In this document: piece by piece, positions 34,867 to 43,795 of the stretch | Numbering within the stretch: position 1 is the stretch's first letter | Layout: the number at the start of each line of letters is the position of its first letter | Position numbers and translations under genes: made by a program | Assembly: GCA_964391195.1 (NCBI GenBank) | Contig: CAYMLG010000011.1 | Coordinates: 40,110-104,109, forward strand | Origin: JAAYXE01 sp964391195 | GTDB taxonomy: Bacteria; Chloroflexota; Anaerolineae; Anaerolineales; UBA4823 | DNA length: 64,000 nt | Reading direction: 5' to 3' | Notes under the pieces: model-generated | The model's input: the letters and a program-made list of their open reading frames with translations, nothing else | The model's database searches: none | What the model was told of the DNA's origin: nothing

Positions 34867-35454
34867 TCATCGGCGGACGCGGTAGCGGATGTGGGTGGCC
34901 TTCGGCGTGTCGATCACCCGAACGATCTCCAGCTCGATGCGCGATGGCAGCAGCTCGAATAGCCGGCGGCCGCCACCGAACAGCACCGGGATCAGGTGGA
35001 TCTGCAGCTCGTCCAGCACCCCGGCCTCCATTGCCCGTTGTGCCGTATATGCGCCGTGTACCATCACGTTCTTGTCTTTCGCGGCAGCCTTGGCCTGTGC
35101 CATCGCACTCTTAATGCCATCGGTCACGTAGGTCACCAACGGATAGTTCGCCACCGATGGGCCTGGCGGCCGGTGGCTCGGCACGAAAATCGGGACGCCG
35201 TGATGATTTCCGCCCCAATGATCGACCTGTTCCACAGTGCGCCGGCCGGCAAGCACCGCGCCCGTCGCATTGCCTTCGTCGATGAAGTATGCCCCCCAGC
35301 CGGTCCCCTTGGTGTTGGGGGGAGATCCTTCGAACCCGTACCACTCGTGCAGTCGCATAAAGCCGTCCCCGCCGGGGTTGTCCGGTCTGTCGTTCGGCCC
35401 CGCAATGTACCCGTCGAGTGACATCGACATGTAGAGCACCGATACAGATCCCAT
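34867..35454 (-). CDS. Dihydrofolate reductase-like (RibD C-terminal domain) protein
   Basis: 195 residues from ATG at 35454 with AAGGAGAG upstream. The fold shows VLYMSMSLDGYIAGPND at the N-terminus, a longer than usual loop with GGDGFMRLHEWYG and GAVLAGRRTVEQVDHWGG. A nucleotide-binding VMVHGAYTAQRAMEAGVLDEL (about 130-150) and HLIPVLFGGGRRLFE follow. First of four paralogues in tandem on the minus strand. It is closest in layout to the next gene; the nearest ones likely arose by duplication. Confidence 0.9.
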   Translation of the reverse strand: MGSVSVLYMSMSLDGYIAGPNDRPDNPGGDGFMRLHEWYGFEGSPPNTKGTGWGAYFIDEGNATGAVLAGRRTVEQVDHWGGNHHGVPIFVPSHRPPGPSVANYPLVTYVTDGIKSAMAQAKAAAKDKNVMVHGAYTAQRAMEAGVLDELQIHLIPVLFGGGRRLFELLPSRIELEIVRVIDTPKATHIRYRVRR

Positions 35455-35532
35455 TTAGCTCTCCTTCCGGTTGTTTTTCCTGCGTTCTTTACAAAAAAAT
35501 CAAACTCTCTCGGGGGTGCGTTACCGGCCCCC

Positions 35533-36180
35533 CTATGATCGCTTTGTCAGCACGCAGTGCATCGCCTCCGCAGTGGCAACGTGTTCGGTACATTGGTAAC
35601 CCAGTGCGAGCGTGTCGAGGCTTGCGAAAAGGTGCTCGCCGGAGCCCAGGAGGATTGGGCTGATCGCGATGTGCAGTTCATCGATTAATCCGGCCTGGAG
35701 ATACTGGCGGATTGTGGAGACACCACCGCCAAGCCGGATATCCTTCCCCTTGGCGGCCTGGCGGGCGCCCTCTAACGCTGCATGGATGCCATCCGTGACG
35801 AAGTGGAAGGTGGTGCCGCCGTCCATCACGATTGGCTCACGGGGGTGATGCGTTAGCACGAAAACCGGGACGTGGTAAGGAGGCGAATCGCCCCACCATC
35901 CCTTCCAACTGTCATCCGGCCAGTCGCCCCGGATCGGACCGAACATATTGCGCCCAAGAATCCAGGCGCCGATGTCCTCGAATCCACGGGCCGTGAACTC
36001 GTCATCCACGCCTGTGGTTCCGCCTTCGTTGCCATACGTCTGTCGAAACGTTCGGGTTGTAACCATCCAATCGTGGAGGGATTCGCCGCCGGCGCCAAGC
36101 GGGTTTTCAAGACTCTGATCCGGTCCGGCGCCAAAACCATCGATGGATATCGAGAAATTATGGACACGCAGCTTCGACAT
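35533..36180 (-). CDS. Dihydrofolate reductase-like (RibD C-terminal domain) protein
   Basis: 215 residues from ATG at 36180 with AGGAGAA upstream. The N-terminus VHNFSISIDGFGAGPDQ replaces the usual SLDG by SIDG. AWILGRNMFGPIRGDWPDDSW, HVPVFVLTHHPREP, DIRLGGGVSTIRQYLQAGLIDEL and ISPILLGSGEHLFASLD complete the fold. Subgroup features (FGPI..GW, VPVFVLTHHPR) are common in actinobacterial and Chloroflexi members. Probably NADPH-dependent, with unknown substrate. Confidence 0.9.
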   Translation of the reverse strand: MSKLRVHNFSISIDGFGAGPDQSLENPLGAGGESLHDWMVTTRTFRQTYGNEGGTTGVDDEFTARGFEDIGAWILGRNMFGPIRGDWPDDSWKGWWGDSPPYHVPVFVLTHHPREPIVMDGGTTFHFVTDGIHAALEGARQAAKGKDIRLGGGVSTIRQYLQAGLIDELHIAISPILLGSGEHLFASLDTLALGYQCTEHVATAEAMHCVLTKRS

Positions 36181-36196
36181 GGGTTTCTCCTATCTG

Positions 36197-36808
36197 TCAG
36201 GATCCAGGCTGTGCGCCAGGCGGACCGGCAAGCACCCTGGGGACGTATTCGAGCAGTTGAATTCTTCCATCGAACGTGCGGCTGGCAACCATTTCGAGGG
36301 CGACATCGGGGTAACCGTCGTAAATCCGGTCGAAACCGGTGCTCCCGGTGATCACGGGGAAGAGGACCACCCGGAAACGATCTACGAGACCGGCCCTAAG
36401 GAGCGACCGGCACAGGCTGAGGCTGCCAAGCGTGGACAATGGGCCCTTGCCTTCTCGTTTCATCGCTCTCACCGCCTCGACCGCATCCCCGTTGATCAGC
36501 CGGGTATTCGCCCACGGCAAAGGGGGTTGCAGCGTCGAGGAGAATACCACCTTGGACGCTTTGGTAAGTCCATCCACGCTGGCTTCTTCCTCGTCTCTTA
36601 GTTCCGATTCCGGTGTCCCGGCTTGTGAGGCGAATCCATACATCAGGCGGTACGTGTTCGCCCCCATCAAGATCGTGTAATCGGTTTCGGATTCCTGGCC
36701 AAGCCAGGCGAGATACTCGGGGCCTTCGAGCCCCCAAAACCCGGGCCAGTCATGCGCCGCGCCGTAGCCGTCCAGCGAAGTGATGAAGTCTACTAGCAGT
36801 TCACTCAT
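36197..36808 (-). CDS. Dihydrofolate reductase-like (RibD C-terminal domain) protein
   Basis: 203 residues from ATG at 36808, where AAAGGAGG stands just upstream; the frame is open to 36871 without support. Starts MSELLVDFITSLDGYGAA, then TILMGANTYRLM (about 48-59), KVVFSSTLQPPLPW, GPLSTLGSLSLCRSLLRAGLVDRFRV and LFPVITGSTGFDRIY. The Gly-rich loop at the end (ITGSTG) is a clear variant of the GGG loop. Adjacent to a muconolactone isomerase-like gene 65 bases upstream. Confidence 0.88.
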   Translation of the reverse strand: MSELLVDFITSLDGYGAAHDWPGFWGLEGPEYLAWLGQESETDYTILMGANTYRLMYGFASQAGTPESELRDEEEASVDGLTKASKVVFSSTLQPPLPWANTRLINGDAVEAVRAMKREGKGPLSTLGSLSLCRSLLRAGLVDRFRVVLFPVITGSTGFDRIYDGYPDVALEMVASRTFDGRIQLLEYVPRVLAGPPGAQPGS

Positions 36809-36873
36809 GGAAGTCCTCCTTTCGTTGCGTCCGAGGGTGGCCTCAGCCATCTCCCCGATCGCTCCTTTCAATT

Positions 36874-37128
36874 CTAGGCATCCGCCAACTGAGTCACCTC
36901 GATGTCCCAGAATTCATACAGGGGGAGTGTCTTGATCACCTCATCGAGCGCCTCCCGAGAGGCGCTGTTCCAGACTGACCACACTGTGGATCGATCGGCC
37001 GCGATGTAGACTGCTTCCCGCATCCCCTGTTCCTCCAATTCTTCACCCCTTTTCTTTTCGGCGGGCAGAAGCGCCATGATTTCCTCAGAGGGCGGTCGAT
37101 TCAAAGTAAGCTTCAATAAAAAACGCAT
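36874..37128 (-). CDS. Muconolactone delta-isomerase-like protein
   Basis: 84 residues from ATG at 37128 with GGGAGAG upstream; the open frame starts earlier at 37176 but the family match begins here. MRFLLKLTLNRPPSE, AEKKRGEELEEQGMREAVYIAADRSTVWSVWN, LDEVIKTLPLYEFWDIEVTQLAD follows the ferredoxin-like fold and length of the muconolactone isomerase family. No other beta-ketoadipate pathway genes are nearby, so the true substrate may differ. It sits between two reductase paralogues. Confidence 0.8.
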   Translation of the reverse strand: MRFLLKLTLNRPPSEEIMALLPAEKKRGEELEEQGMREAVYIAADRSTVWSVWNSASREALDEVIKTLPLYEFWDIEVTQLADA

Positions 37129-37172
37129 GCAATCTCTCCCCCGTTCGGTGAATTGAGTTAGCAAAGTTCTCT

Positions 37173-37727
37173 TCACCCGGGCTGTTGAGGCTGGTAGTGA
37201 AGGGCGATCGCGCCAGAATTGAATACCCTGCTGTCCAGGAGCTTGAGAGGATTCGTGCCCATGTGCTCAAAAATGCGCGGCCCTTCCCCAAAGGCAAAGG
37301 GGAACATGACGAAGCGGAACTCGTCCACCAGGCCGTGTTTGAGCATGGTGTGTGTCAACTCGCCCACACCGTACTGCAGCAGATCCTTGCCCGGCTCTTG
37401 CTTGAGCTTCCTGATGGCCTCAGCGACATCCCCTTTGATGAGCGTAGCGTTCCATTGAAGCGGCTCCTTCAGGGTCCGGGAGGCGACATACTTCGGCATG
37501 CTGTTTATTCTGTCCGCCTGTTTCCCTTCTCTCTCCGGCCAGACCTGGGCAAAGAACGTATAGGTTTTTTGGCCCATCAAGAGCGCATCTGGCATAAACA
37601 GCAGGTCGGAGAGATATTCATCGACATCCGGGGTGTGGAATGGGAAGACCTGAGCCCAAAAATCCATATTCTCCCCACCCATCGCCCCATCGACTGACAT
37701 TTCAGCCTCTACAATGATTTTTCTCAT
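37173..37727 (-). CDS. Dihydrofolate reductase-like (RibD C-terminal domain) protein
   Basis: 184 residues from ATG at 37727 with GGGAAAGGA upstream. Begins MRKIIVEAEMSVDGAMGG, where SVDG replaces SLDG; DALLMGQKTYTFFAQVW, KYVASRTLKEPLQWNATLI, LLQYGVGELTHTMLKHGLVDEFRF and MFPFAFGEGPRIFE follow. The GEG loop replaces GGG. It is the most upstream gene of the four-paralogue cluster and probably the first to be transcribed. Confidence 0.9.
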   Translation of the reverse strand: MRKIIVEAEMSVDGAMGGENMDFWAQVFPFHTPDVDEYLSDLLFMPDALLMGQKTYTFFAQVWPEREGKQADRINSMPKYVASRTLKEPLQWNATLIKGDVAEAIRKLKQEPGKDLLQYGVGELTHTMLKHGLVDEFRFVMFPFAFGEGPRIFEHMGTNPLKLLDSRVFNSGAIALHYQPQQPG

Positions 37728-37816
37728 ATCCTTTCCCCTTCATAGCCATCGCATGATGGGCCGGCGACGATAATCGTGGCTATCATGTCGATGATCTGGC
37801 GGAGATCGGGCAGGTT

Positions 37817-39721
37817 TTAGCCTCCCGATGTGCCAGCCTCGCGCTGCTTTACCTCTTGCAAATGTTTGCGCGGAATCTGGAAAGCCATCACGGCCATAAA
37901 CGTGCCCAGCGCGATCATGACGATAATCACAGGCCATTGAAGTTCAACAGGTACTCTGAAGGCGAGAATCCAGGTGCGCCAGGGTAAAGAGGCGCCTTCA
38001 ACCCCATTGAGTTTCAATACAACCGGTAGAATCCCCTGGATGGACAGAGGGATCCAGAAGAGGCTGCTGCAGAGCCAAACGACGGCTTTTTTCCACAGCG
38101 GCAGCTTTTTCCAGGCGATTTCTGAAAGGCTCTTCTCACCGGTCTCTGCCCCTGGCGCCGGCCCTTTTAATAATAGGTTGAGAAGCTCGGGACCCCTGGC
38201 CTCCAGCCGCCTGTAGGCGATGCGGCCCAGCCACCAGGCGAACCCGGCGCCGGTGAGCAAGCCAACCGGCGGCCCCGCCCATTGGAGGGCAGGAGCATCA
38301 AGCCGGTATCCCATCCAAACAACGCTGACGGCCGGCAGAGTGGTGAGCGCCGCCAGCCAGGGCAAAAAGAAGCTCTCATTCAGCGTACCCCCAGAAGAGT
38401 CCATCGGGTTCTTGCGCAAGAGGGGATCGAGCCCTGGTGACGGAAACCGGACGGAGAAGAGCAGCGCCAGCCCGGCAGCCCCCCCGAGTGCGCCCGACAG
38501 CAGCGACAGCACCAGCGGCCAGGCCCAGTGATTCCCGCTGAGCAGGGTAAACAACACCGTGGCGAAAATCGTAATCGGGGCGAAGATCAACAGCCAGGCC
38601 AACTGCCTGCCGCGCACATCGATCCGCTCAGCGCCCGGCGTCAGCATCGTCTGCCACAGCGCACTGCCATCTCCGGCATACAGGTTGCCGGTTACCCCGC
38701 AGCCAATGAGCACAATGAGGACCCCCACGAAAGGGAGAAGATCCGCCCGGCCGATCAGTAGTGGGATCAGCCCGATCAACAGACCGGTCCAAAACGCAAT
38801 GCGGAGGTTAAGCGCCCGCCATGGGTCGCGCCGCCAGGTGAGGAGTTCCTTGGCGATCACCGCTCCGGTCGGCGTGGGATGCAGCCGGAGAGAGGAGACT
38901 ACGCGGCTCATTGTGGACCGGCCAGGGGTCACATAACTGGCCGGTTTCTGGGCCGGGTTGCGCCTCAACAACGCCACCCACAACAGGAACAGGCCGCCGA
39001 TCGTCGCCGTAAAGCCAAGGGAGACGACCGCTGCCAGCCCCCAATCTCCCCGGCCAAGCGCCTCAACGGCCAACCATCCCCAACCGGTAGGCAGGAGACG
39101 AAAAAGGGTAGCAAGCACCGGCGGCAAACCTTCTGCCACGATCTGGTCGATTTGTCCGGCGACCGGTTCAATGACGAACCAGCCAACACTTACCGCGGCC
39201 AGAAAAAACGCGAACAGCAGCCCTACGATCTCCATGCCCAGGCGAGTCTGCATCGCTGCGCCCATCCCCGCGTAGACCAGACGGGCCAGCAGCACACCCA
39301 GGAGTAGCTGCAGGCACGCGGCCAGCACGCCGGCCAGGCCGGGGAGCAAACCGAGCTGGAAACCATAAACAGCCAGCGCGGCGAACGCGACCAGTGCGCT
39401 CGCGGGCGTAAGTCCAACCACCGCAGCGCCGAGCAGTCCGATCGCCAGCTTACGGGGCGAGATTGGCAGCAGGATAAAGTGTTCAGGGCGGATCTCACTG
39501 CCTCTTCCGCCGAACACCGGCGCCAGCGCCAAGGCCAGGGTCCAGGCGGCGAATATAACTGTCCCCAGGTCTACCAGGATCACCGGTTGGTAGCTTTTGA
39601 AGCTAGCCAGGGCAATGGTCCCGATTGCCAGGATGAAAGCGACACTGGCCCAGAAGAGGCGCATTCCTTTCAGCTCACCGCGCTGCATCGCCAGGTTCAT
39701 GCGGATCAGGAGACCAACCAT
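37817..39721 (-). CDS. ABC-2 type exporter permease, large
   Basis: 634 residues from ATG at 39721. About fourteen hydrophobic helices arranged in two halves separated by a cytoplasmic loop (about 260-300, LRRNPAQKPASYVTPGR). EIRPEHFILLPISPRKLAIGLL resembles the cytoplasmic motif of ABC-2 permeases that work as fused dimers. It overlaps the ATPase gene by 16 bases and must be its partner. The substrate cannot be read from sequence. The C-terminus is cytoplasmic. Confidence 0.85.
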   Translation of the reverse strand: MVGLLIRMNLAMQRGELKGMRLFWASVAFILAIGTIALASFKSYQPVILVDLGTVIFAAWTLALALAPVFGGRGSEIRPEHFILLPISPRKLAIGLLGAAVVGLTPASALVAFAALAVYGFQLGLLPGLAGVLAACLQLLLGVLLARLVYAGMGAAMQTRLGMEIVGLLFAFFLAAVSVGWFVIEPVAGQIDQIVAEGLPPVLATLFRLLPTGWGWLAVEALGRGDWGLAAVVSLGFTATIGGLFLLWVALLRRNPAQKPASYVTPGRSTMSRVVSSLRLHPTPTGAVIAKELLTWRRDPWRALNLRIAFWTGLLIGLIPLLIGRADLLPFVGVLIVLIGCGVTGNLYAGDGSALWQTMLTPGAERIDVRGRQLAWLLIFAPITIFATVLFTLLSGNHWAWPLVLSLLSGALGGAAGLALLFSVRFPSPGLDPLLRKNPMDSSGGTLNESFFLPWLAALTTLPAVSVVWMGYRLDAPALQWAGPPVGLLTGAGFAWWLGRIAYRRLEARGPELLNLLLKGPAPGAETGEKSLSEIAWKKLPLWKKAVVWLCSSLFWIPLSIQGILPVVLKLNGVEGASLPWRTWILAFRVPVELQWPVIIVMIALGTFMAVMAFQIPRKHLQEVKQREAGTSGG

Positions 39722-40488
39722 GCGAACCCCTCTTCCCCGCTGGCCTGGACCTCAACGAGATCGACGAACGCCTGCTCCAGACTGCGCTCACCCCGGACTT
39801 GATCGAGCGCACCCACTGCAAGCACCCGGCCTTTGGCGAGAATGGCCACCCGATCGCAAATCTGCTCGACCAGGGGCATGACATGGCTGGACATGATCAC
39901 CGAACCGCCGGAGGCTACAAACCTTTGCAAGATCGTTTTCACCGTGGAGGCTGAGACCGGATCGACGGCTTCCAACGGTTCGTCGAGGATCAACAGCCTT
40001 GGGGCGTGCAGCAGAGCGAAAGCCAGGCCGATCTTCTTGCGCATCCCGGCTGAATATTGAACCAGGAGTGTTTGCTCTGCATCGTCCAGCTCCAGGGCAG
40101 CCAGCAGCTCCGCTGCGCGCCGGGCAACCGTGTTCTCATCCAACCCACGCAGCAACCCGAGATAAGTGAGCGCTTCTCGCCCTGTCAGGCGTTCGGGCAG
40201 CGCCATGCCATCCTGCAGCACCCCGATCAGCGCCTTGGCGCGCAGCGGCTCGGCCCATATATCGACCCCAAAAATTCGTGAGCAGCCCGCATCAGGTCGC
40301 AGCAAGCCTACCGCCATCGACAGGGTGGTCGTTTTCCCCGCGCCATTGGGGCCAACCAACCCGAAGAAAGAGCCTTGCGGCACGGTCAGGTCGACCTGAT
40401 CGGCGGCAACGGTCTCGCCAAAGGTCTTGCTCAGCCCGATCAGTTCCAGGGCCGGAGCTTGGGTGTCCGGTTTCGGATCGCGTGACAA
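39706..40488 (-). CDS. ABC transporter ATP-binding protein (ABC-2 exporter)
   Basis: 260 residues from ATG at 40488. Walker A GPNGAGKTT (about 45-53), Q-loop VLQDGMALPERLT, signature in the DrrA-like form YSAGMRKKIGLAFAL (about 150), Walker B LLILDEPLEAVDP and H-loop SSHVM. EAVDP in place of the usual GLDP is unusual but conservative. CcmA/DrrA subfamily. First gene of a two-gene exporter operon. Confidence 0.93.
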   Translation of the reverse strand: MSRDPKPDTQAPALELIGLSKTFGETVAADQVDLTVPQGSFFGLVGPNGAGKTTTLSMAVGLLRPDAGCSRIFGVDIWAEPLRAKALIGVLQDGMALPERLTGREALTYLGLLRGLDENTVARRAAELLAALELDDAEQTLLVQYSAGMRKKIGLAFALLHAPRLLILDEPLEAVDPVSASTVKTILQRFVASGGSVIMSSHVMPLVEQICDRVAILAKGRVLAVGALDQVRGERSLEQAFVDLVEVQASGEEGFAWLVS

Positions 40489-41080
40489 TCCTTTCTCCCT
40501 AATCCAATCATAAACAGGCCGGCCAGCGTGCCCGGCAGGCCAAAACTCAGAACGCTGATTCCCGTATACGATGATTTTTTCTCATGCTATTCCCCCTGTC
40601 GTCGCCAACTTATTTGTTTATTGGGTATGGCTATGACATAACCCGGTAAACCTTGCCGATATCGTGGGATATACGGATATTTTAGACCCTAATAGGATTA
40701 TATAGCACCGCTCACATCTGGCAAGGGTCAATTCCTGGCGAACGCTGGCGCCACTTTGACGCTGTCTACCCATGCCGCTAAGCGGATCGCATTGCTGCGG
40801 CGAGCCGCTGAACCCACCCCGAATCTGGTCCACCCTGTATCCGCTGTAACCCAGCCAGATACTCCCGCTCCCGGAGACGATCGATGTTCCTGCTTTCCAT
40901 GTCGAGCCGGCAGTTGGCTGCACTCAGGCATATCGCCTTCAGGGGCAAGCGCGGTACCCCACCGCATCCAAAACAACGGCCTCGCCCGCCTCCACCTCGG
41001 CAGCGCCAATCCTTGCTCCTTTTACACGGGCTGTGGTCCTCTTAATCACAAATCGGGTAGATTGGGTCTCATGAGCGCGA
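40489..41080. other. Intergenic stretch, possible decayed coding DNA
   Basis: About 590 bases. Between about 40730 and 41040 the minus strand has two overlapping open frames of 90-100 codons. These hold Gly/Ser-rich (SGSGSIWLGYSGYRV) and Ala/Val-rich (AEVEAGEAVVLDAV) strings in different frames, as expected for a frameshifted secreted-protein end. I do not recognise the family. A GGGTAT...ATAACCC inverted repeat lies at 40622-40645. Confidence 0.35.
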
Positions 41081-41647
41081 TCAGCGATTCTGATCGTACG
41101 CTTGTTGAAGCCAATTCAGAACTTCTGAATCCACCTCTTCCCGCGCAGAGAGGCTGATCTGCAGCGGCGTTGTCTCATGAATCTTCGATGGTTGTAAGCG
41201 TCCACCTGGCTCCTGTCCTTCGAGGCGAAGACCCAGGTCGACCCGATTCTTCGTCGTGGGCTGCACTCGCGCAAACGTCCTGCGCGGTGTGAGCAGCGAG
41301 ACGTATCCCTTGCGCGCCTGGATGATGACTTGGCCGAGCCCGGCAGCGGCGTCGATGATAGCGTCCAGGATCGGCCGGAGATGCGGCCGATCCACATACT
41401 GCGCCTCGATCAGCTCATTTGCCGAAGCGAGCATGTAGTTCGGATAGCCGAACCGTTCCCATACGAGGAGCGACTGAGCATAACCGGTCACACCCTGCTC
41501 AGCCAGCCAGGCGCGCAGGCTCTGTTCATCCTGGAAACCTTTCTCCTGGATGCGCCGGTTCCACGCCTCCACATCTTCGCCGGTGTGCTCCTTCAGCAAT
41601 TGCGTGAACCAGCGCACCATTTCTCGCCAATCACGAGTATCAGCCAT
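41081..41647 (-). CDS. DUF4287/DUF5655 domain protein
   Basis: 188 residues from ATG at 41647 with AAAAGGAGG upstream. Residues about 10-70 (HTGEDVEAWNRRIQEKGFQDEQSLRAWLAEQGVTGYAQSLL) match DUF4287. Residues about 90-185 (ILDAIIDAAAGLGQVIIQARKGYVSLLTPRRTFARVQPT, then VDLGLRLEG) match DUF5655. Both occur together in soil bacteria; a role in nucleic acid or stress biology has been guessed but not shown. Cytoplasmic, single gene. Confidence 0.85.
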   Translation of the reverse strand: MADTRDWREMVRWFTQLLKEHTGEDVEAWNRRIQEKGFQDEQSLRAWLAEQGVTGYAQSLLVWERFGYPNYMLASANELIEAQYVDRPHLRPILDAIIDAAAGLGQVIIQARKGYVSLLTPRRTFARVQPTTKNRVDLGLRLEGQEPGGRLQPSKIHETTPLQISLSAREEVDSEVLNWLQQAYDQNR

Positions 41648-41841
41648 CGGTTCCTCCTTTTGCTAGCCTATACCCACCCTAAGCCTGGTTCATGGAGATG
41701 TTGGTATTCGCCGGTGTAATCTTTAGTGCCTAAAACGAGGGGGTGAATTATTGATAATTATTCACTATCGTAGCTTTGATCATAACACGATAGCCAGGCG
41801 GGACATATACTTACCCGCCTCATAGAGGTCATCCCAACAAA

Positions 41842-41880
41842 GACGCAGCAACCGGTTGATAATCAACTGGTAGCTGCGTC
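41842..41880. terminator. Imperfect hairpin
   Basis: GACGCAGC..CCGGTTGAT and its near complement (two mismatches in 19 bases). One of three hairpins within 380 bases. Confidence 0.4.
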
Positions 41881-41937
41881 GTGAAGCGATCGAACACCAG
41901 GCCTGGTATGCACTCAAGCCCACCATTAACCGATCTA

Positions 41938-41977
41938 GGATCCGGACAGTACGGCGGCCACCGTACTGTCCGGATCC
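41938..41977. terminator. Perfect 17-bp-arm hairpin inserted in ATPase remnant region
   Basis: GGATCCGGACAGTACGG and its exact complement around CGGCCA. It lies only 8 bases beyond the stop of the decayed ATPase frame. Confidence 0.5.
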
Positions 41978-41985
41978 CAGACGGA

Positions 41986-42165
41986 TTACAGTTGTGAAGC
42001 CAGGGGTAGAGATAGGTCGGACACAGTCGCGTAAAATCGCTCGGCCCGGTTGAGCAGCAGGCTGGTCTTGCCAACCCGCCGCCGGCCGTAACCCAGGATG
42101 AACCGGGCTTCAGGAGAGGATGCGATTAAGCTCTCCTGGCTGGCATCGCCAGTTGGCAGATTGAC
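41986..42165 (-). pseudogene. Fragment of an archaeal-type (DUF234/AAA) ATPase
   Basis: Sixty open codons between stops at 42166-42168 and 41986-41988 contain EARFILGYGRRRVGKTSLLLNRA, the Walker A region of ATPases of the YGRRRVGKT type. No start codon, and the sequence loses the family pattern after about ten further residues. Only the P-loop region remains. Confidence 0.6.
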
Positions 42166-42174
42166 TCATACGAA

Positions 42175-42213
42175 TATCAACGAAGCAGGCTGTCGCAGCC
42201 TGCTTCGTTGATA
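42175..42213 (-). terminator. Perfect 17-bp-arm hairpin, terminator of DUF1508 gene
   Basis: TATCAACGAAGCAGGCT and exact complement around GTCGC, 16 bases beyond the DUF1508 stop. Confidence 0.65.
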
Positions 42214-42228
42214 TCACATATCAGATCG

Positions 42229-42576
42229 TCATGCCTGCTCAGCAACTGTCTGATCAACGACTGTAGCAGTCGGGCCAACTCGCATGACAGCCTGGATCCC
42301 ATTTTCCATGGCCCGCTCAGAACTATACGTTTCGCTCTTGCCAATTGTCTCGTTATTGGCAGCCCTCAAGAGAAAATAAAACTTGCCGTCTGCCGAGGTC
42401 TTCCTGACATAACGAGCCTCGTTGGGCGAGTTAACCTTTACGGATTCAATGCCTTTCAGGGCTCCATCTTTGCTCTTGTATTGCTCACTGGCCAAGATCG
42501 GTTCATTGTTTTCGGCAGTCAGAGAGAAATAAAACTGGTCGTTCGTTGCCTTGCGTAATTTGTATTGGGCTGGCAT
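42229..42576 (-). CDS. DUF1508 (YegP-like) protein, two repeats
   Basis: 115 residues from ATG at 42576, preferred over the ATG two codons earlier because AAGGAG is then at normal distance. Two DUF1508 units in tandem: YKLRKATNDQFYFSLTAENNEPILASEQYKSKDGALKGIESVK, then RYVRKTSADGKFYFLLRAANNETIGKSETYSSERAMENGIQAV. This is the usual two-repeat YegP architecture. Small beta-rich protein of unknown role, often stress-induced. Confidence 0.9.
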   Translation of the reverse strand: MPAQYKLRKATNDQFYFSLTAENNEPILASEQYKSKDGALKGIESVKVNSPNEARYVRKTSADGKFYFLLRAANNETIGKSETYSSERAMENGIQAVMRVGPTATVVDQTVAEQA

Positions 42577-42582
42577 GGGCAT

Positions 42583-43230
42583 CTCCTTTTCTGTCTATTG
42601 CGGTTAGATACAGCTACGATCGACGTTCTGTGAATATTGAGGTGTTTGCCCCCTTAAGGACTACGCACATCCCTGTCCTCAATAGAGAAACCTTTTTGTC
42701 CCAGTTATGATGCTGTCTTCCTGGCCCGAGCCGGACGGTGAAGCCAGGAAAGAGATACGCAAAGATTGCGCGTCAATCCTTCTTCAATTGTCATGTTATC
42801 GGGAAGAGTACCGTCCATTATCCAACTCGCAGGTTTGATTGCAGGTCAATTTTGATTGCGGGCCAATAAAGTAAACAATACTAATATAGCAGACTTACTA
42901 AGTGGCTGTCAATAGAACTATCTGGTTCCAGGCAAAAGATCAGGCATCTCCCTGGATCAAAACGATGAAGGTCAGAGCGGGCAGCCGGACCGGCGGCCGG
43001 TCCGGCTTGCCCGGGACACTTCTCTGAATTCCTTGGGGACAACCTAAGCTTCTGCCTGAGCGGCACAAACACACCCGAATAGAGCCGCAATTTGGGGTGG
43101 TGGCCTGGATTCCCAGCCGGCTGCTACTGTAAAGCTCCGGCGACTTGTGCCTGGCTCACCTCGCTTTAGACCACCTCCCGCAGGGCTGGGCTTCCCCCAA
43201 ATACAAACCGGCCGTGTGAAGGCGATCACC
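42583..43230. other. Intergenic stretch, no gene recognised
   Basis: About 650 bases. It contains a hairpin at 42983-43007 (AGCCGGACCGG, CGG loop, exact complement) and otherwise only short unrelated open frames. Confidence 0.5.
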
Positions 43231-43458
43231 TTATCCTTCCCTTCGCGCGTATTCCTCCCGGACATTCGTATTGATGAACGTATTCAAACCCTGACCCTTC
43301 CTCGCCAACCGCTTCATCTGTTCGATATTATCAGCACCGGCGCTGTCGTATGTGTACACATAGACAGATCCGCTCGTGAACTGGACCCGAATATAGTCTT
43401 CTCCGATCTCATAGGCGGCAACTCCGGAATTGCCGCTCAGGTTCTGATAGGGTTCCAT
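43231..43458 (-). CDS. KTSC-like small protein
   Basis: 75 residues from ATG at 43458 with AGGAGAAA upstream; the frame is open a little further without support. The sequence MEPYQNLSGNSGVAAYEIGEDYIRVQF..GSVYVYTYDSAG, then LARKGQGLNTFINTNVREEYARRE has the strand pattern and G.GLN.FIN..V of KTSC-type domains, with a longer middle. KTSC domains are linked with nucleic-acid enzymes but stand-alone copies have no known role. Confidence 0.6.
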   Translation of the reverse strand: MEPYQNLSGNSGVAAYEIGEDYIRVQFTSGSVYVYTYDSAGADNIEQMKRLARKGQGLNTFINTNVREEYARREG

Positions 43459-43666
43459 GAATTTTTCTCCTGAAGTTAACCTCACTACCCTGGTTCTACT
43501 CACCGATAGAGTAGCGGCATTTCCCCCTGAAAACTTGCCAACTTGAATATCCTACTTATCGTATCATATTCCTTGCATTAATTGGGCCGAACACCGGTGG
43601 ACTTCACTTCACAGGAGGTGGCGCTTCCCCGTTCGTAGCCGAAACGCCGTATTCCTCAGATTATCT

Positions 43667-43696
43667 TTGGCTCTCTCCCTTAATCACTTATATAAT
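43667..43696 (+). promoter_or_regulatory. Sigma70-like promoter of amidase gene
   Basis: TTGGCT, 18 bases, TATAAT. The start codon at 43796 lies about 95 bases beyond the expected transcription start. Confidence 0.5.
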
Positions 43697-43795
43697 GGTT
43701 TTAGCTCCCAATTTTCGCATGAATCCATACTGGGGAGTAAGGCATATCACTGCGAACCCAAATAAGCGGAGATTAGCTTTCATCCGGAGGGTTCG

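Noticed and set aside
34609..34870. Open frame drawn through the second N gap
   Set aside because: It is open only because Ns have no stops; the flanks in that frame are not related.
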